From positions 3,160 to 67,159 of the forward strand of contig NZ_JBHTLQ010000020.1 of NCBI RefSeq assembly GCF_042679085.1: a stretch of DNA of 64,000 bases. The letters are read 5' to 3'. Source of the DNA: Phenylobacterium conjunctum. GTDB lineage: Bacteria; Pseudomonadota; Alphaproteobacteria; Caulobacterales; Caulobacteraceae. The position numbers were made by a program, and so were the translations under genes. How positions within the stretch are numbered: the first letter of the stretch is position 1; every line of letters begins with the position of its first letter. Below, piece after piece: positions 17,542 through 26,117 of the stretch. The notes beneath the pieces are model-generated. The model was not told the origin of the DNA. It saw only the letters and a list, made by a program, of their open reading frames with translations, and searched no databases.

Positions 17542-18199
17542 CGGGCGTCGTCGCGACATAGAGGGAGATCGACCCGGTCGGCGTCGGAACGACCCGGCGT
17601 TCGGCCACGCCGAGCAGTCCTGCCTCGGCCATCAGATCGGGCAGTTTTCCCTTGGCGTTGAACCCGGTCCGCTCCCAGCCGTCGAGGGCCTGAACCTGGC
17701 GGAACAGCAGCCGCATCAGCAGGGTGCGTTGCAACCCGTAGTCAGCAATCACGACGCGGGCGTCCGGTCGCCCCAGGCGAACCATGGCTTTCAGGATCTC
17801 CGCCTTCACCGGCACGTCGCACTGGTGGAGCACGAGGCTCGAGATCACCTTATCGGCGACGGCGGAGCCCAATCTGCGATCCGCCTCATCGCCATAGCCC
17901 TCGAGCCATTCGACCTCGACCCCGGCCGCCGCCGCCTTGTCCTTCGCAATTCGCAGGACCGCAGGATCCGGATCGATTCCCACCACGCGGGCCCCCGGGC
18001 AGCGCGCCTTGATGGCGATGGCCTGGGAGCCGGTCCCCGCGCCAATGTCGACGATCAGCTCGCCGTCAGAAGGATCGAGCAGATCTAGGAGAGCCGCCCG
18101 CCATCGGCGTTCGCGGGTCATGACGGCGATCACGCGGTCGTAGTCGCCGGTGAGCTCGGCCCGCCCCAGTGCGGGTATGAAGTCTTTCTGGTCGGACAT
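17528..18199 (-). CDS. Class I SAM-dependent methyltransferase
   Basis: 223 aa; AGAGGTG precedes the ATG at 18199. Motif I is intact (LIVDIGAGTGSQAIAIKA), then the acidic residue binding the ribose (VVGIDPDP), motif IV (ADKVISSLVLHQC) and motif post-I. Resembles small-molecule methyltransferases of the UbiE/arsenite type, but the three cysteines of ArsM are absent. Substrate unknown. Divergent from the AraC gene. Confidence 0.85.
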   Translation of the reverse strand: MSDQKDFIPALGRAELTGDYDRVIAVMTRERRWRAALLDLLDPSDGELIVDIGAGTGSQAIAIKARCPGARVVGIDPDPAVLRIAKDKAAAAGVEVEWLEGYGDEADRRLGSAVADKVISSLVLHQCDVPVKAEILKAMVRLGRPDARVVIADYGLQRTLLMRLLFRQVQALDGWERTGFNAKGKLPDLMAEAGLLGVAERRVVPTPTGSISLYVATTPGAGR

Positions 18200-18291
18200 G
18201 ACGCACCTCTTGCCAACAGGATGCGCCGCCGGTCCAAGCGGGTCTTGAACCGAACGCTTGCAGCCCCGGGCGCCGTCCCTGATCATCTGGC

Positions 18292-19017
18292 ATGAGGTCA
18301 GTGCATCCTTGGTCAGGACAGGTCTGGTTTGCCGAGGACTGGGCGTGCTTCGAAGGTCTCTGCGGCGACGCCCAAGCGCATGGCCATCTCGCAGCCCAGG
18401 TCGTCGTCGGCCTTTCTGGCCCGGTAACAGTTGAGGGCGCGAGGGGCGCTGTGGTCGGTGAGGCCGTGCTGATTGCGCCGGGCGCCCTGCATGCGATCGT
18501 CCCATCCGACCGGATCGTGCGCGTGGTCTATTTGCAGAGTTTCGGGCGGCTTGCGCGCAGCTGGGGCGTCGAGACGTGGCCCGCCACCCCGTGCGCCCAA
18601 TCTGCGCGATGGGCGGGCCGCCTGCGCGGGGCCGATCCCGGCCGGAGCTTGGCGGCGGCCGCCGCCGCATCCGAGCCGCAGCGTCTGGATCCGCGGTTGG
18701 CAGCCGCGCTGCAGGAAATGCGGAGCTCAGCCCAGGCCAACGACGATCTGGGCGGCGTCGCCCGACGCGTTGGTCTCTCGCCGGCGCGTCTGCGTGCGCT
18801 GGCCCGGAAGGAGCTCGGCGCGCCGCTTGCCCACTGGCGGGCATGGCTCCAGCTCGAACGGGCGATCGGCGCGCTGCGCCGCGGCGAACCGCTCGCCGCC
18901 GCGGCGGCGTTGGGAGGTTTTAGCGACCAGGCCCACCTCAGCCGGACGATGCGCCGCTTCTTCGGAATCACGCCGCTGACAGCGTCGCGTGTCGTGCGTG
19001 CGCCAGCGGTGGCCTGA
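18292..19017 (+). CDS. AraC family transcriptional regulator
   Basis: 241 aa. N-terminal cupin-like half (GLSGPVTVEGARGAVVGEAV, LIAPGALHAI) and C-terminal double helix-turn-helix (DLGGVARRVGLSPARLRALA, then LGGFSDQAHLSRTMRRFFG, the second HTH). The N-terminal half suggests ligand sensing. Neighbours on either side are the methyltransferase and the multicopper oxidase, but its targets cannot be read from sequence. Confidence 0.88.
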   Translation: MRSVHPWSGQVWFAEDWACFEGLCGDAQAHGHLAAQVVVGLSGPVTVEGARGAVVGEAVLIAPGALHAIVPSDRIVRVVYLQSFGRLARSWGVETWPATPCAQSARWAGRLRGADPGRSLAAAAAASEPQRLDPRLAAALQEMRSSAQANDDLGGVARRVGLSPARLRALARKELGAPLAHWRAWLQLERAIGALRRGEPLAAAAALGGFSDQAHLSRTMRRFFGITPLTASRVVRAPAVA

Positions 19018-19132
19018 AACGTGATGCGTTTTTCGACATTTCCATAAGGGCGCCAGCCGACCCCGCGCGTATTCCATGAAAATGCGCGGCCCAGCAGCCG
19101 CGTTATTCATTCGCCTGGGATACCGCATCGAC

Positions 19133-20986
19133 ATGAAGGACTTCGATCGTCGCCAGTTGCTGCGTGGCGCCTCACTGATGGGCGGCGGCCTGGCCCTCAG
19201 CACCTTGCTGCCAGGTTGGGCGCAGAGCGCCACGATGGGCGCCGGTCCGACGTTGCCGACCTTGAGCGGGCCGAACATCGACCTGCGGATCGGTCACTCG
19301 AGCCTTACGGTCGATGGTCGCGCCGGCCACGCGGTGACCATCAATGGGACGGTCCCGGGGCCCCTGCTGCGGCTGAAGGAAGGCCAGAACGTCCGGCTGT
19401 CGGTCACCAACGACCTCGACGAGGACACCTCCATCCACTGGCACGGCCTCCTCGTGCCGTTCCAGATGGACGGCGTCCCGGGGGTCAGCTTCCCGGGGAT
19501 CAAGCCCCGGCAGACCTTCGTCTACGAGTTCCCGATCAAGCAGTCGGGCACCTATTGGTACCACAGCCACTCTGGTCTGCAGGAGGCTGAAGGGCACTAC
19601 GGGCCCATCATCATCGACCCGGCCGGGGCCGATCCGATCGCCTATGATCGCGAACACGTCATCGTGCTCTCCGACTTCAGCTTCATGCACCCGCACGTGA
19701 TCTTCAAGCGCATGAAGCAGCAGGGCGGCATGTTCAATTTTCAAAAGCAGACCATCGCCGGCCTGCTCGCCGGGAAGGACCAGACGCTTCAGGAGCGGAT
19801 GGAATGGGCCAAGATGCGGATGGACCCGACCGACATCTCCGATGTCACGGGCGCGGTGCTGAAGTTCCTGATCAACGGCCACGGGCCGAAGGACAACTGG
19901 ACCGGCCTGTTCACACCGGGTGAGCGGGTGCGCCTGCGCTTCATCAACACGGCCGCGCAGATGGTGTTCGATGTGCGCATCCCCGGCCTGAAGATGACGG
20001 TCGTGGCCGCTGACGGCCAAGATGTCCGCCCTGTGGAGGTGGATGAGTTCCAGATCGGCAACGCCGAGACCTACGACGTCATCGTGCAGCCGACGGAAGA
20101 CAAGGCCTTCACCATCGTCTCAGAGGCTGTCGACCGCTCGGGCATGGGCCGGGCGACGCTGGCGCCGCGCGTTGGGATGACCGCACCGGTCCCGCCGCTT
20201 CGGGACCGGCCGCTCGCGACCATGAAGGACATGGGCATGGACATGAGTTCCATGAAGGGCATGAACATGGGCGGGTCTGGCGCGATGGCCGGCATGGACC
20301 ATGGCGCGGCGGGCCACGACATGGCCGCGATGCCTGGAATGGCTGGCATGCCGGGCATGGCCGCTGCGCCCGGAATGGCCGCCCCGAAGCCGCGCGGTTC
20401 CGATGCGATGGGCGACATGGGCGGCATGAAGATGTCGATGCGCGACCCGCAGAACGCCCCAGGCGTGAAGCTGGGGCCCGGGGTCCAGACCATCGCGCCG
20501 ATGCCCATGGATCGGACCGGCGAGGTCGGCCAAGGCCTGGAGAGCGTCGGCCATCGGGTGCTGGTCTACAAGGACCTGGTCGCGCTGACGCCGAGCGTCG
20601 ATCCGCGAATGCCGACCCGCGCGCTCGACATCCACCTGACCGGCAACATGGAACGCTTCATGTGGGGGTTCGATGGCCTGAAGTTCAGCGAGACCAGCAA
20701 GCCCTACACCTTCGAAAAGGGCGAGCGGGTGCGGGTGACGCTGATCAACGACACCATGATGGCCCATCCGATCCACCTGCACGGTCACTTCTTCGAGCTG
20801 GCGCACGCGCCACCAGGCCAGGGACCCAGAAAGCACACAGTCATCGTCGCGCCCGGCGGCAAGGTCTCGTGGGACTTCACGGCGGATCCCGGAGACTGGG
20901 CCTTCCACTGCCACATGCTCTACCACATGCACGCCGGGATGTTCCAAGTGTTCAGCGTGCGGCCGCTCGACGGAGGCGCCGCATGA
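19133..20986 (+). CDS. copA: Periplasmic multicopper oxidase of the PcoA/CopA type
   Basis: Oxidises Cu(I) to the less toxic Cu(II) in the periplasm. 617 aa from the ATG at 19133 (an in-frame start 19 codons earlier exists). A Tat signal is present (DRRQLLRGASLMGGGLALS). Copper ligands: SIHWHGLL, WYHSHSG, HPIHLHGHFF and HCHMLYHMHAGM, the full trinuclear and type 1 sets. Residues about 365-430 form a Met/His-rich insert (MGMDMSSMKGMNMGGSGAMA) that probably recruits copper. Overlaps copB by ATGA. Named as in Pseudomonas copABCD; distinct from the ATPase of the same symbol at 8644. Confidence 0.96.
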   Translation: MKDFDRRQLLRGASLMGGGLALSTLLPGWAQSATMGAGPTLPTLSGPNIDLRIGHSSLTVDGRAGHAVTINGTVPGPLLRLKEGQNVRLSVTNDLDEDTSIHWHGLLVPFQMDGVPGVSFPGIKPRQTFVYEFPIKQSGTYWYHSHSGLQEAEGHYGPIIIDPAGADPIAYDREHVIVLSDFSFMHPHVIFKRMKQQGGMFNFQKQTIAGLLAGKDQTLQERMEWAKMRMDPTDISDVTGAVLKFLINGHGPKDNWTGLFTPGERVRLRFINTAAQMVFDVRIPGLKMTVVAADGQDVRPVEVDEFQIGNAETYDVIVQPTEDKAFTIVSEAVDRSGMGRATLAPRVGMTAPVPPLRDRPLATMKDMGMDMSSMKGMNMGGSGAMAGMDHGAAGHDMAAMPGMAGMPGMAAAPGMAAPKPRGSDAMGDMGGMKMSMRDPQNAPGVKLGPGVQTIAPMPMDRTGEVGQGLESVGHRVLVYKDLVALTPSVDPRMPTRALDIHLTGNMERFMWGFDGLKFSETSKPYTFEKGERVRVTLINDTMMAHPIHLHGHFFELAHAPPGQGPRKHTVIVAPGGKVSWDFTADPGDWAFHCHMLYHMHAGMFQVFSVRPLDGGAA

Positions 20987-22110
20987 ACCGGTTGGCCCTG
21001 ATCTCGCTGATCCCTCTGGCGCTGGCGACCTCGGTCGCGGCCCAGACGATGGATCACTCCTCGATGCCCGGCATGGCCATGCCGGCGCAGCCAGCCCAGA
21101 AGCCGAAGCCGAAACCAAAGGCGAAGCCTGCGGCGGCGCCTGCCCGCAAGACCCCTCAGTCGAAAACCGCCTCCAGCCCGGCTGCGACACCCTCAGCCGC
21201 GCCGATGGATCACTCGACCATGCCCGGCATGACGATGCCGGCGCCCGCCGCCCCGGCGGCCCCGGCGCCGGACCATAGTGCGATGCCCGGCATGGCGATG
21301 CCTGCGGGTGCGGCGCCGATGGACCATTCTGCCATGCCTGGCATGGACATGGGCCCGACGGCCCAGCCGGACATCCCCAAGTCTCCGCCCCCGCCGCCGC
21401 CTGCGGATCGCGCCGCTGACCGCTTCTTCCCGCGCGCCGAGATGGACCAGGCGGTGGCGCAGCTGCGACGCGAGCATGGCGCCGCCATCACTTCCAAAGT
21501 CATGACGAACCTCGCCGAATTCCAGGCCCGGAAAGGCGCTGACGGCTATCGCTGGGATGGCCAAGCCTGGTTCGGCGGCGACATCAATCGCTTTGTGCTG
21601 AAGAGCGAAGGGGAGGGGACCCGCGGCGAAGGGGTTGAGGCCGCTGAGTTGCAGGCGCTCTATTCGCGCGCCGTCGGGGTCTACACCGACGTTCAGATCG
21701 GGGTGCGCCAAGATTTCGAGCCGCACAATCGGACCTACGCAACTGTCGGTTTTGAAAGCCTGTTCCCCTACTGGTTCGATATCGAAGGGGCGGCCTTCTT
21801 GTCCAACAAGGGCGAGCTGCTCGGCCGCATCGAAGGCACTTACGACCTTCGCCTCACCAATCGCCTGATCCTGCAGCCTCGCGCGGAATTCAACCTGGCG
21901 GCCCAGGACACGATCGAAACCCGGACCGGGTCGGGCCTGTCGAATGCCGAGCTGGGACTTCGCCTGCGCTATGAGATCCGACGGGAGTTCGCCCCGTACA
22001 TCGGCGTCTCCTGGGACCGCAAGTTCGGCAAGACCGCGGACTATGCGCGGACCTTCGGTGAAGACGTCAAGGCAACAAGCTTCGTCGTGGGTGTTCGCGC
22101 CTTCTTCTAG
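20983..22110 (+). CDS. copB: Outer-membrane copper resistance protein CopB/PcoB
   Basis: 375 aa. Sec signal (RLALISLIPLALATSVAA). Four MDHSxMPGM repeats (the third has P in the first position) in an Ala/Pro/Lys-rich N-terminal region, then a C-terminal beta-barrel domain starting near RFFPRAEMDQAV and ending SFVVGVRAFF with terminal Phe. Works with the multicopper oxidase to sequester copper at the outer membrane. ATGA overlap with the oxidase gene. Confidence 0.94.
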   Translation: MNRLALISLIPLALATSVAAQTMDHSSMPGMAMPAQPAQKPKPKPKAKPAAAPARKTPQSKTASSPAATPSAAPMDHSTMPGMTMPAPAAPAAPAPDHSAMPGMAMPAGAAPMDHSAMPGMDMGPTAQPDIPKSPPPPPPADRAADRFFPRAEMDQAVAQLRREHGAAITSKVMTNLAEFQARKGADGYRWDGQAWFGGDINRFVLKSEGEGTRGEGVEAAELQALYSRAVGVYTDVQIGVRQDFEPHNRTYATVGFESLFPYWFDIEGAAFLSNKGELLGRIEGTYDLRLTNRLILQPRAEFNLAAQDTIETRTGSGLSNAELGLRLRYEIRREFAPYIGVSWDRKFGKTADYARTFGEDVKATSFVVGVRAFF

Positions 22111-22189
22111 TTCTGCGGCCCAACAGGGAAATACCGGCGCAATGTCGAAGCGATAGAGGTCGCTCGGTAACTAGAAGTCCGGGGGCACC

Positions 22190-22942
22190 ATGCTGCGACT
22201 GTCGCTTCAACTGCACAAGTGGATCGCCTTGGTTGTCGCGATACAGGTGCTCGGCTGGGTCGCGGGTGGGCTCATCATGACCGCGATACCGATCGAGCAG
22301 GTGCGCGGCGAACAGCACATCGGTTCCGCGGCGCTGCCGCCGATCGACACCAAGCGCTTGCTGCCGCTGGAGAAGCAACTGGCTCTCGCGGACATGACGG
22401 ATGTCGGTGAGGCGACGCTCAAGAATACACCGCGAGGCCCAATCTGGGTGCTGAAGTCGGCCGCGGGCAGCGAGGGCTGGTGGAATGCCTACAGCGGCGA
22501 GAACGTCGATGAGATCACCGCCGCCGCCGCCCGGACCTATGCGCAGATGGCGTACAAGGGAGCCGGCAAGCTGCTCGCCGTCGACTATGAAGAGAGCGCG
22601 CCGAAGGAAGCCCAGGTCAGCGGACCGCTCTGGCGGGCGCGTTTCGGCGATAAGGAACACAGCCGGCTCTATCTCGACGCCTTTACCGGCGAGGTGCTGA
22701 GCCGACGCTCGGACCTGTGGGCGTTCTACGACTTCTTCTACCAGATCCACATCATGAATTTCGGCGCTTCGCGCAGCTACAATCATCCGCTGATCGTCGC
22801 CGCCGCAGCGGCGACCCTGGCGGTCGTCGTGACCGGGATCGTCCTGCTCGTGTTGCGCCTGGGAAGCGATCTTCGGCGGCTGAGGGCGCGCCCGCGCGGC
22901 GGAGCGCTGGCGACCCCAATCGATCGGAGGCCCGGCGTCTGA
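22190..22942 (+). CDS. PepSY-domain membrane protein
   Basis: 250 aa. Basic N-terminus and first membrane helix (WIALVVAIQVLGWVAGGLIM), a periplasmic part with a PepSY-like block (LYLDAFTGEVLSRRSDLWAF), then a second membrane helix (LAVVVTGIVLLVLRL). WAFYDFFYQIHIMNFG is typical of the PepSY-associated transmembrane family, some members of which reduce or move metals. Lies 79 bp downstream of copB and may belong to its transcript. Confidence 0.8.
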   Translation: MLRLSLQLHKWIALVVAIQVLGWVAGGLIMTAIPIEQVRGEQHIGSAALPPIDTKRLLPLEKQLALADMTDVGEATLKNTPRGPIWVLKSAAGSEGWWNAYSGENVDEITAAAARTYAQMAYKGAGKLLAVDYEESAPKEAQVSGPLWRARFGDKEHSRLYLDAFTGEVLSRRSDLWAFYDFFYQIHIMNFGASRSYNHPLIVAAAAATLAVVVTGIVLLVLRLGSDLRRLRARPRGGALATPIDRRPGV

Positions 22943-23121
22943 TCTCACCTGGGCGGCCCGCAAGCCTCCAAGCCTGGAGGTGGCGCTCAGGGGGGCTACA
23001 TTCGGCGCCTCACCTACCCGAAGGAACTCGATCGACCTCCCGGAGTGCACAGTTCCGGAGCTGGCGGCTGAGGGCCGGCGTTGTCCCCGCGCGTATACTG
23101 AGGAGTGGGGCGGGGATCAGA

Positions 23122-24300
23122 ATGGGAAACGGCGAGCCTTTCAAACCTGAAGGGACGACAGGGTCGCCCTTCCCGAACAACCTGCCTGCCCTGACCTCGG
23201 TCCGCTTCGCGTTGGCGCTGGGGGTTGTGCTCTTCCACTACCAACTCCAGTGGCCTTGGGACTCCATGGCGTCGACCGGGATCCTCAATCGGGCCCGGCT
23301 CGGCGTCGACGCCTTCTTCATCCTGTCCGGCTTCGTCCTCACCCATGCCTATCGTCAGGCGCTGGAGGACCGGCGGCTGGACTACCGCCGCTTCCTGGCG
23401 GCGCGCTTCGCACGCGTCTACCCGGCGCACGTCGCCGTCCTGGCGTTCGTCCTCGTGATGGTCGGCGCGGCGACCTTGATCGGCGCGGAGTTTGATCACG
23501 GGCTCTACAATCCGCTCGGCCTGCTCACGACCTTGTTGTTGGTGCATGCCTGGTTGCCCGAAACCGTCGTGGCGGAATGGAATGGACCCTCCTGGTCGCT
23601 TTCCGCCGAATGGTTCGCCTATCTCGCCTTCCCCGCCTTCGCCTGGGTGGGTCTGGTTCTTGCGCGCCGGCCCTGGGTCCTGCTCGCCCTGTCGGGGCTG
23701 GTCTTCCTGGTGCTGGATCTGATCTATCAGGCGGTGTTCGGCGATGTGGTGGTCCATGCTGAACTGAATATGGGCGTGCTGCGGATCATCCCCGAGTTCC
23801 TCTATGGCATCGGTCTCTACCGGTTGGGACAGCGCCTGCGGCCCACGCGGCAATGGGCGATCGGCGCGGCTTGGCTGTCGGCGATCACCTTGCTGACGCT
23901 GATGCATCTCAAGGCGGACGACCGGATCGTCGTGGCCGCGGCCGGGCCCCTGATCCTCAGCCTGGGCCTGCTCTCGAAAGCCAGCGCGGATCGCGCGCTT
24001 GCACACCCCTGGATGCTGGCCGGGGGCGAGGCCTCCTACGCGCTCTATCTGGTTCACATGCCCATCCTGATTGGATGGAAGGGCGTCAATTCCGCTCTCA
24101 CGCAGCGGCCGAGCGCCTATGTGCTGGCGTGGTGGGAGATCGCATGCCTGCTCACGCTCACGCTCGTCGCCGCATTCGCCCTGCACTACTTGTTTGAGGG
24201 GCCGGCCCGAACCTGGATCCGGCGCCGAGCTGACCGCCTATGGCCGGCGCCCGGCTCGCGGGCGGCCATGGCGCCCGGATCACAGCCCCCCGACGTCTAG
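23122..24300 (+). CDS. Acyltransferase 3 family membrane protein, second copy
   Basis: 392 aa from the ATG at 23122. Has LGVVLFHYQLQWPW (catalytic-type His), FFILSGFVLTHAYRQ, WSLSAEWFAYLAFPAF and about ten membrane helices, the same layout as the gene at 14722-15837. Presumably acylates a cell-surface sugar. The two are paralogues by motif layout, though clearly diverged. Confidence 0.9.
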   Translation: MGNGEPFKPEGTTGSPFPNNLPALTSVRFALALGVVLFHYQLQWPWDSMASTGILNRARLGVDAFFILSGFVLTHAYRQALEDRRLDYRRFLAARFARVYPAHVAVLAFVLVMVGAATLIGAEFDHGLYNPLGLLTTLLLVHAWLPETVVAEWNGPSWSLSAEWFAYLAFPAFAWVGLVLARRPWVLLALSGLVFLVLDLIYQAVFGDVVVHAELNMGVLRIIPEFLYGIGLYRLGQRLRPTRQWAIGAAWLSAITLLTLMHLKADDRIVVAAAGPLILSLGLLSKASADRALAHPWMLAGGEASYALYLVHMPILIGWKGVNSALTQRPSAYVLAWWEIACLLTLTLVAAFALHYLFEGPARTWIRRRADRLWPAPGSRAAMAPGSQPPDV

Positions 24301-24318
24301 CCGAAGGATGAGGCAAGA

Positions 24319-24789
24319 ATGATTTCCCAGGCAATCCACCGGCGCGGCCTTCTTCTCTCCGGCGCCGCTGCGCTCTTGGTGAGCAGTTGCGCCCGCGCGG
24401 CCAATCCCAAGACATTGGTCGTCTACAAGACGCCCTATTGCGGCTGTTGTAAGGGTTGGGTGGCCCACATGACTCGCGCCGGCTTCACTCCGACCATCCA
24501 TGAGGTGGAGGATCTAGCGCCGGTGCGCGCCCGCTATGGCGTGCCGTTCAAACTCTCCTCCTGTCACACCGGCGTCATCGGCGGCTATGTGATCGAAGGA
24601 CACGTGCCCGCAGACGATGTCGCGCGCCTGCTCCGGGAAAAGCCGAAAGCGCTTGGTCTCACGGCGCCGGGCATGCCGATCGGTTCCCCGGGCATGGAAG
24701 TCCCGGACCGTCCGGCGGAGAGATTTGACACTTTGCTGCTCCTGGATCGGTCCGGACGGACCCAGGTCTTCGCGACACATGGGGCCTGA
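24319..24789 (+). CDS. DUF411 periplasmic metal-binding protein
   Basis: 156 aa with a lipoprotein- or Tat-like signal (RRGLLLSGAAALLVSSC) and the DUF411 core: VYKTPYCGCCKGWVAHM (CxCC site), then SSCHTGVIGGYVIEGHVP. DUF411 proteins (CopG-like) accompany copper and silver resistance genes and probably bind Cu(I). The terminal Cys of the signal fits lipid attachment. Confidence 0.88.
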   Translation: MISQAIHRRGLLLSGAAALLVSSCARAANPKTLVVYKTPYCGCCKGWVAHMTRAGFTPTIHEVEDLAPVRARYGVPFKLSSCHTGVIGGYVIEGHVPADDVARLLREKPKALGLTAPGMPIGSPGMEVPDRPAERFDTLLLLDRSGRTQVFATHGA

Positions 24790-24989
24790 CTAGCCGGCGT
24801 GCGCGAGCGCGATCTCGCGCAAGCCTTTGGAGGCCATGAGCCGTTCGGGGATGACCCCCCGTCGAAGCATGGCTGGGCGTGCCGACCGTCCGAGGCTTTC
24901 TGATGTCTTGATGTCGCCGGGTCGTATTGTGCCCAGACTTTCTCGATCTGAATCGCGCTGCGCGGAAAGCCTCGTGCTATACTCCGAAC

Positions 24990-25313
24990 ATGGAGCGGTT
25001 ACGGTTCTTCGTCCTTGTGGCGGCGATCCTCACGTTCGCCATCAGCGTGCCCTTCTCAGTGAACCGCGCGGCTCAATGTCCGTGTGCCGCATCAGCGCCC
25101 TGCCACTGCCCGCTCGTGGACTGCAAACTGCTTCCTGCGTCCGGTTCGTCCTGTCACTGTTCAGTCTCCGCCTTGTGCTCCGCGGACGTTTTCGACCATG
25201 CCGCGGGTACTGGTCCGAGCGCCTGGCCGACGCCGGTGCGGCTTGACCCGCATGGGCTCCGCCTGGTCCCGCCCCTTCGACCGCCCATCCCTGAGACGAC
25301 CTTCGCCGCCTGA
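24990..25313 (+). CDS. Small exported cysteine-rich protein
   Basis: 107 aa. N-terminal signal or anchor (FFVLVAAILTFAISVPFSV) and then eight cysteines in CPC, PCHC, DC, SCHC and LC contexts within about 40 residues, followed by a Pro-rich tail. The CxC pattern suggests soft-metal binding. No family recognised. The start lacks a clear ribosome-binding site. Confidence 0.6.
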   Translation: MERLRFFVLVAAILTFAISVPFSVNRAAQCPCAASAPCHCPLVDCKLLPASGSSCHCSVSALCSADVFDHAAGTGPSAWPTPVRLDPHGLRLVPPLRPPIPETTFAA

Positions 25314-25370
25314 AGGCGGCCGTTCACACGCGGCCGGCGTCTGTCGGCCGCAAAGTCTCAGGAGAACATC

Positions 25371-25529
25371 ATGAAGATCATTGTGACGGCCTTGAGCGCA
25401 CTTTTGCTCGTCGCAATCAGCGCCTGCGCCAGCACGACCGGTGATCGCGTCCACTGGCGACCGGGAAATTCCAAGTTCACGACCGGAATAAACGCTCCGG
25501 CGCCTGTCGTGGAGGATTCACATCGGTAG
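25371..25529 (+). CDS. Small lipoprotein
   Basis: 52 aa, ATG preceded by AGGAGAA. The signal KIIVTALSALLLVAISAC ends in a lipobox (ISAC), giving a mature lipoprotein of about 34 residues (CASTTGDRVHWRPGNS...). No function recognised. It sits between the cysteine-rich protein and a strong terminator. Confidence 0.7.
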   Translation: MKIIVTALSALLLVAISACASTTGDRVHWRPGNSKFTTGINAPAPVVEDSHR

Positions 25530-25536
25530 CTGCGAA

Positions 25537-25572
25537 GGCCACTGGGCGCGGCTTCGGCCGCGTCCAGTGGCC
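25537..25572. terminator. Bidirectional hairpin terminator with TTCG loop
   Basis: A 16-bp stem (25537-25552 with 25557-25572, one G-T wobble) is closed by TTCG. It lies between the convergent lipoprotein and YcnI-like genes, so it can stop both. No T-run. Confidence 0.8.
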
Positions 25573-25582
25573 ATGCGCTCAC

Positions 25583-26020
25583 TCACTTGGGCAGGATTCG
25601 GGTGCGCGGCGCTGGGCGCGCTGGGGGAGGATCGACCCAATCAGCACTGGTGCCATCGGCGAAGCGCTGATGGACCTTCCACTGCACGCCAAAGCTTGGC
25701 TCCGTTGGATTCTTCGCCACAAGTGCCAGCTGCTGGCGGCCGCCAGGCGGAATATTCACGCTCCAGATGATCCCGACAATTCGGTCCGCTGACTTGGTGA
25801 GCGTGTATCCACTCGCCGGACCGTTTACAGAGACGATGGTCATCTCAGGCGGGACCTCGAGTTCGACCGCTGTCGTCGGACTTTTGCCCTCGGTCGGCAC
25901 GTTGAACGTATAGGTTTCCGTTTTCCCGGGCGTGGACTCGCTCGGCGAGACCGTGACATGAGCGTGAGCCACGACTGGAAGCAGGGCGAGAGGAAGCGCC
26001 AGAGCCGTGAAGCGGTTCAT
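25583..26020 (-). CDS. YcnI-like (DUF1775) periplasmic copper-binding protein
   Basis: 145 aa from the ATG at 26020 (GGGGAGG upstream). After the signal (RFTALALPLALLPVVAHA) the mature protein begins HVTVSPSESTPGKTETYTF, giving the N-terminal histidine that binds Cu(II) in YcnI. The domain ends near WVDPPPARPAP. It lacks the C-terminal membrane anchor of Bacillus YcnI, so it is probably soluble in the periplasm. Confidence 0.9.
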   Translation of the reverse strand: MNRFTALALPLALLPVVAHAHVTVSPSESTPGKTETYTFNVPTEGKSPTTAVELEVPPEMTIVSVNGPASGYTLTKSADRIVGIIWSVNIPPGGRQQLALVAKNPTEPSFGVQWKVHQRFADGTSADWVDPPPARPAPRTRILPK

Positions 26021-26117
26021 TGAAAGTCCTCCCCTAGATTTGCCGCCCGAGCTTGATGCTGGATCAGGCGGTAAGTCTAACCTGGACCGGGAACAGAGCA
26101 AGCGAACGGCGACGCCG

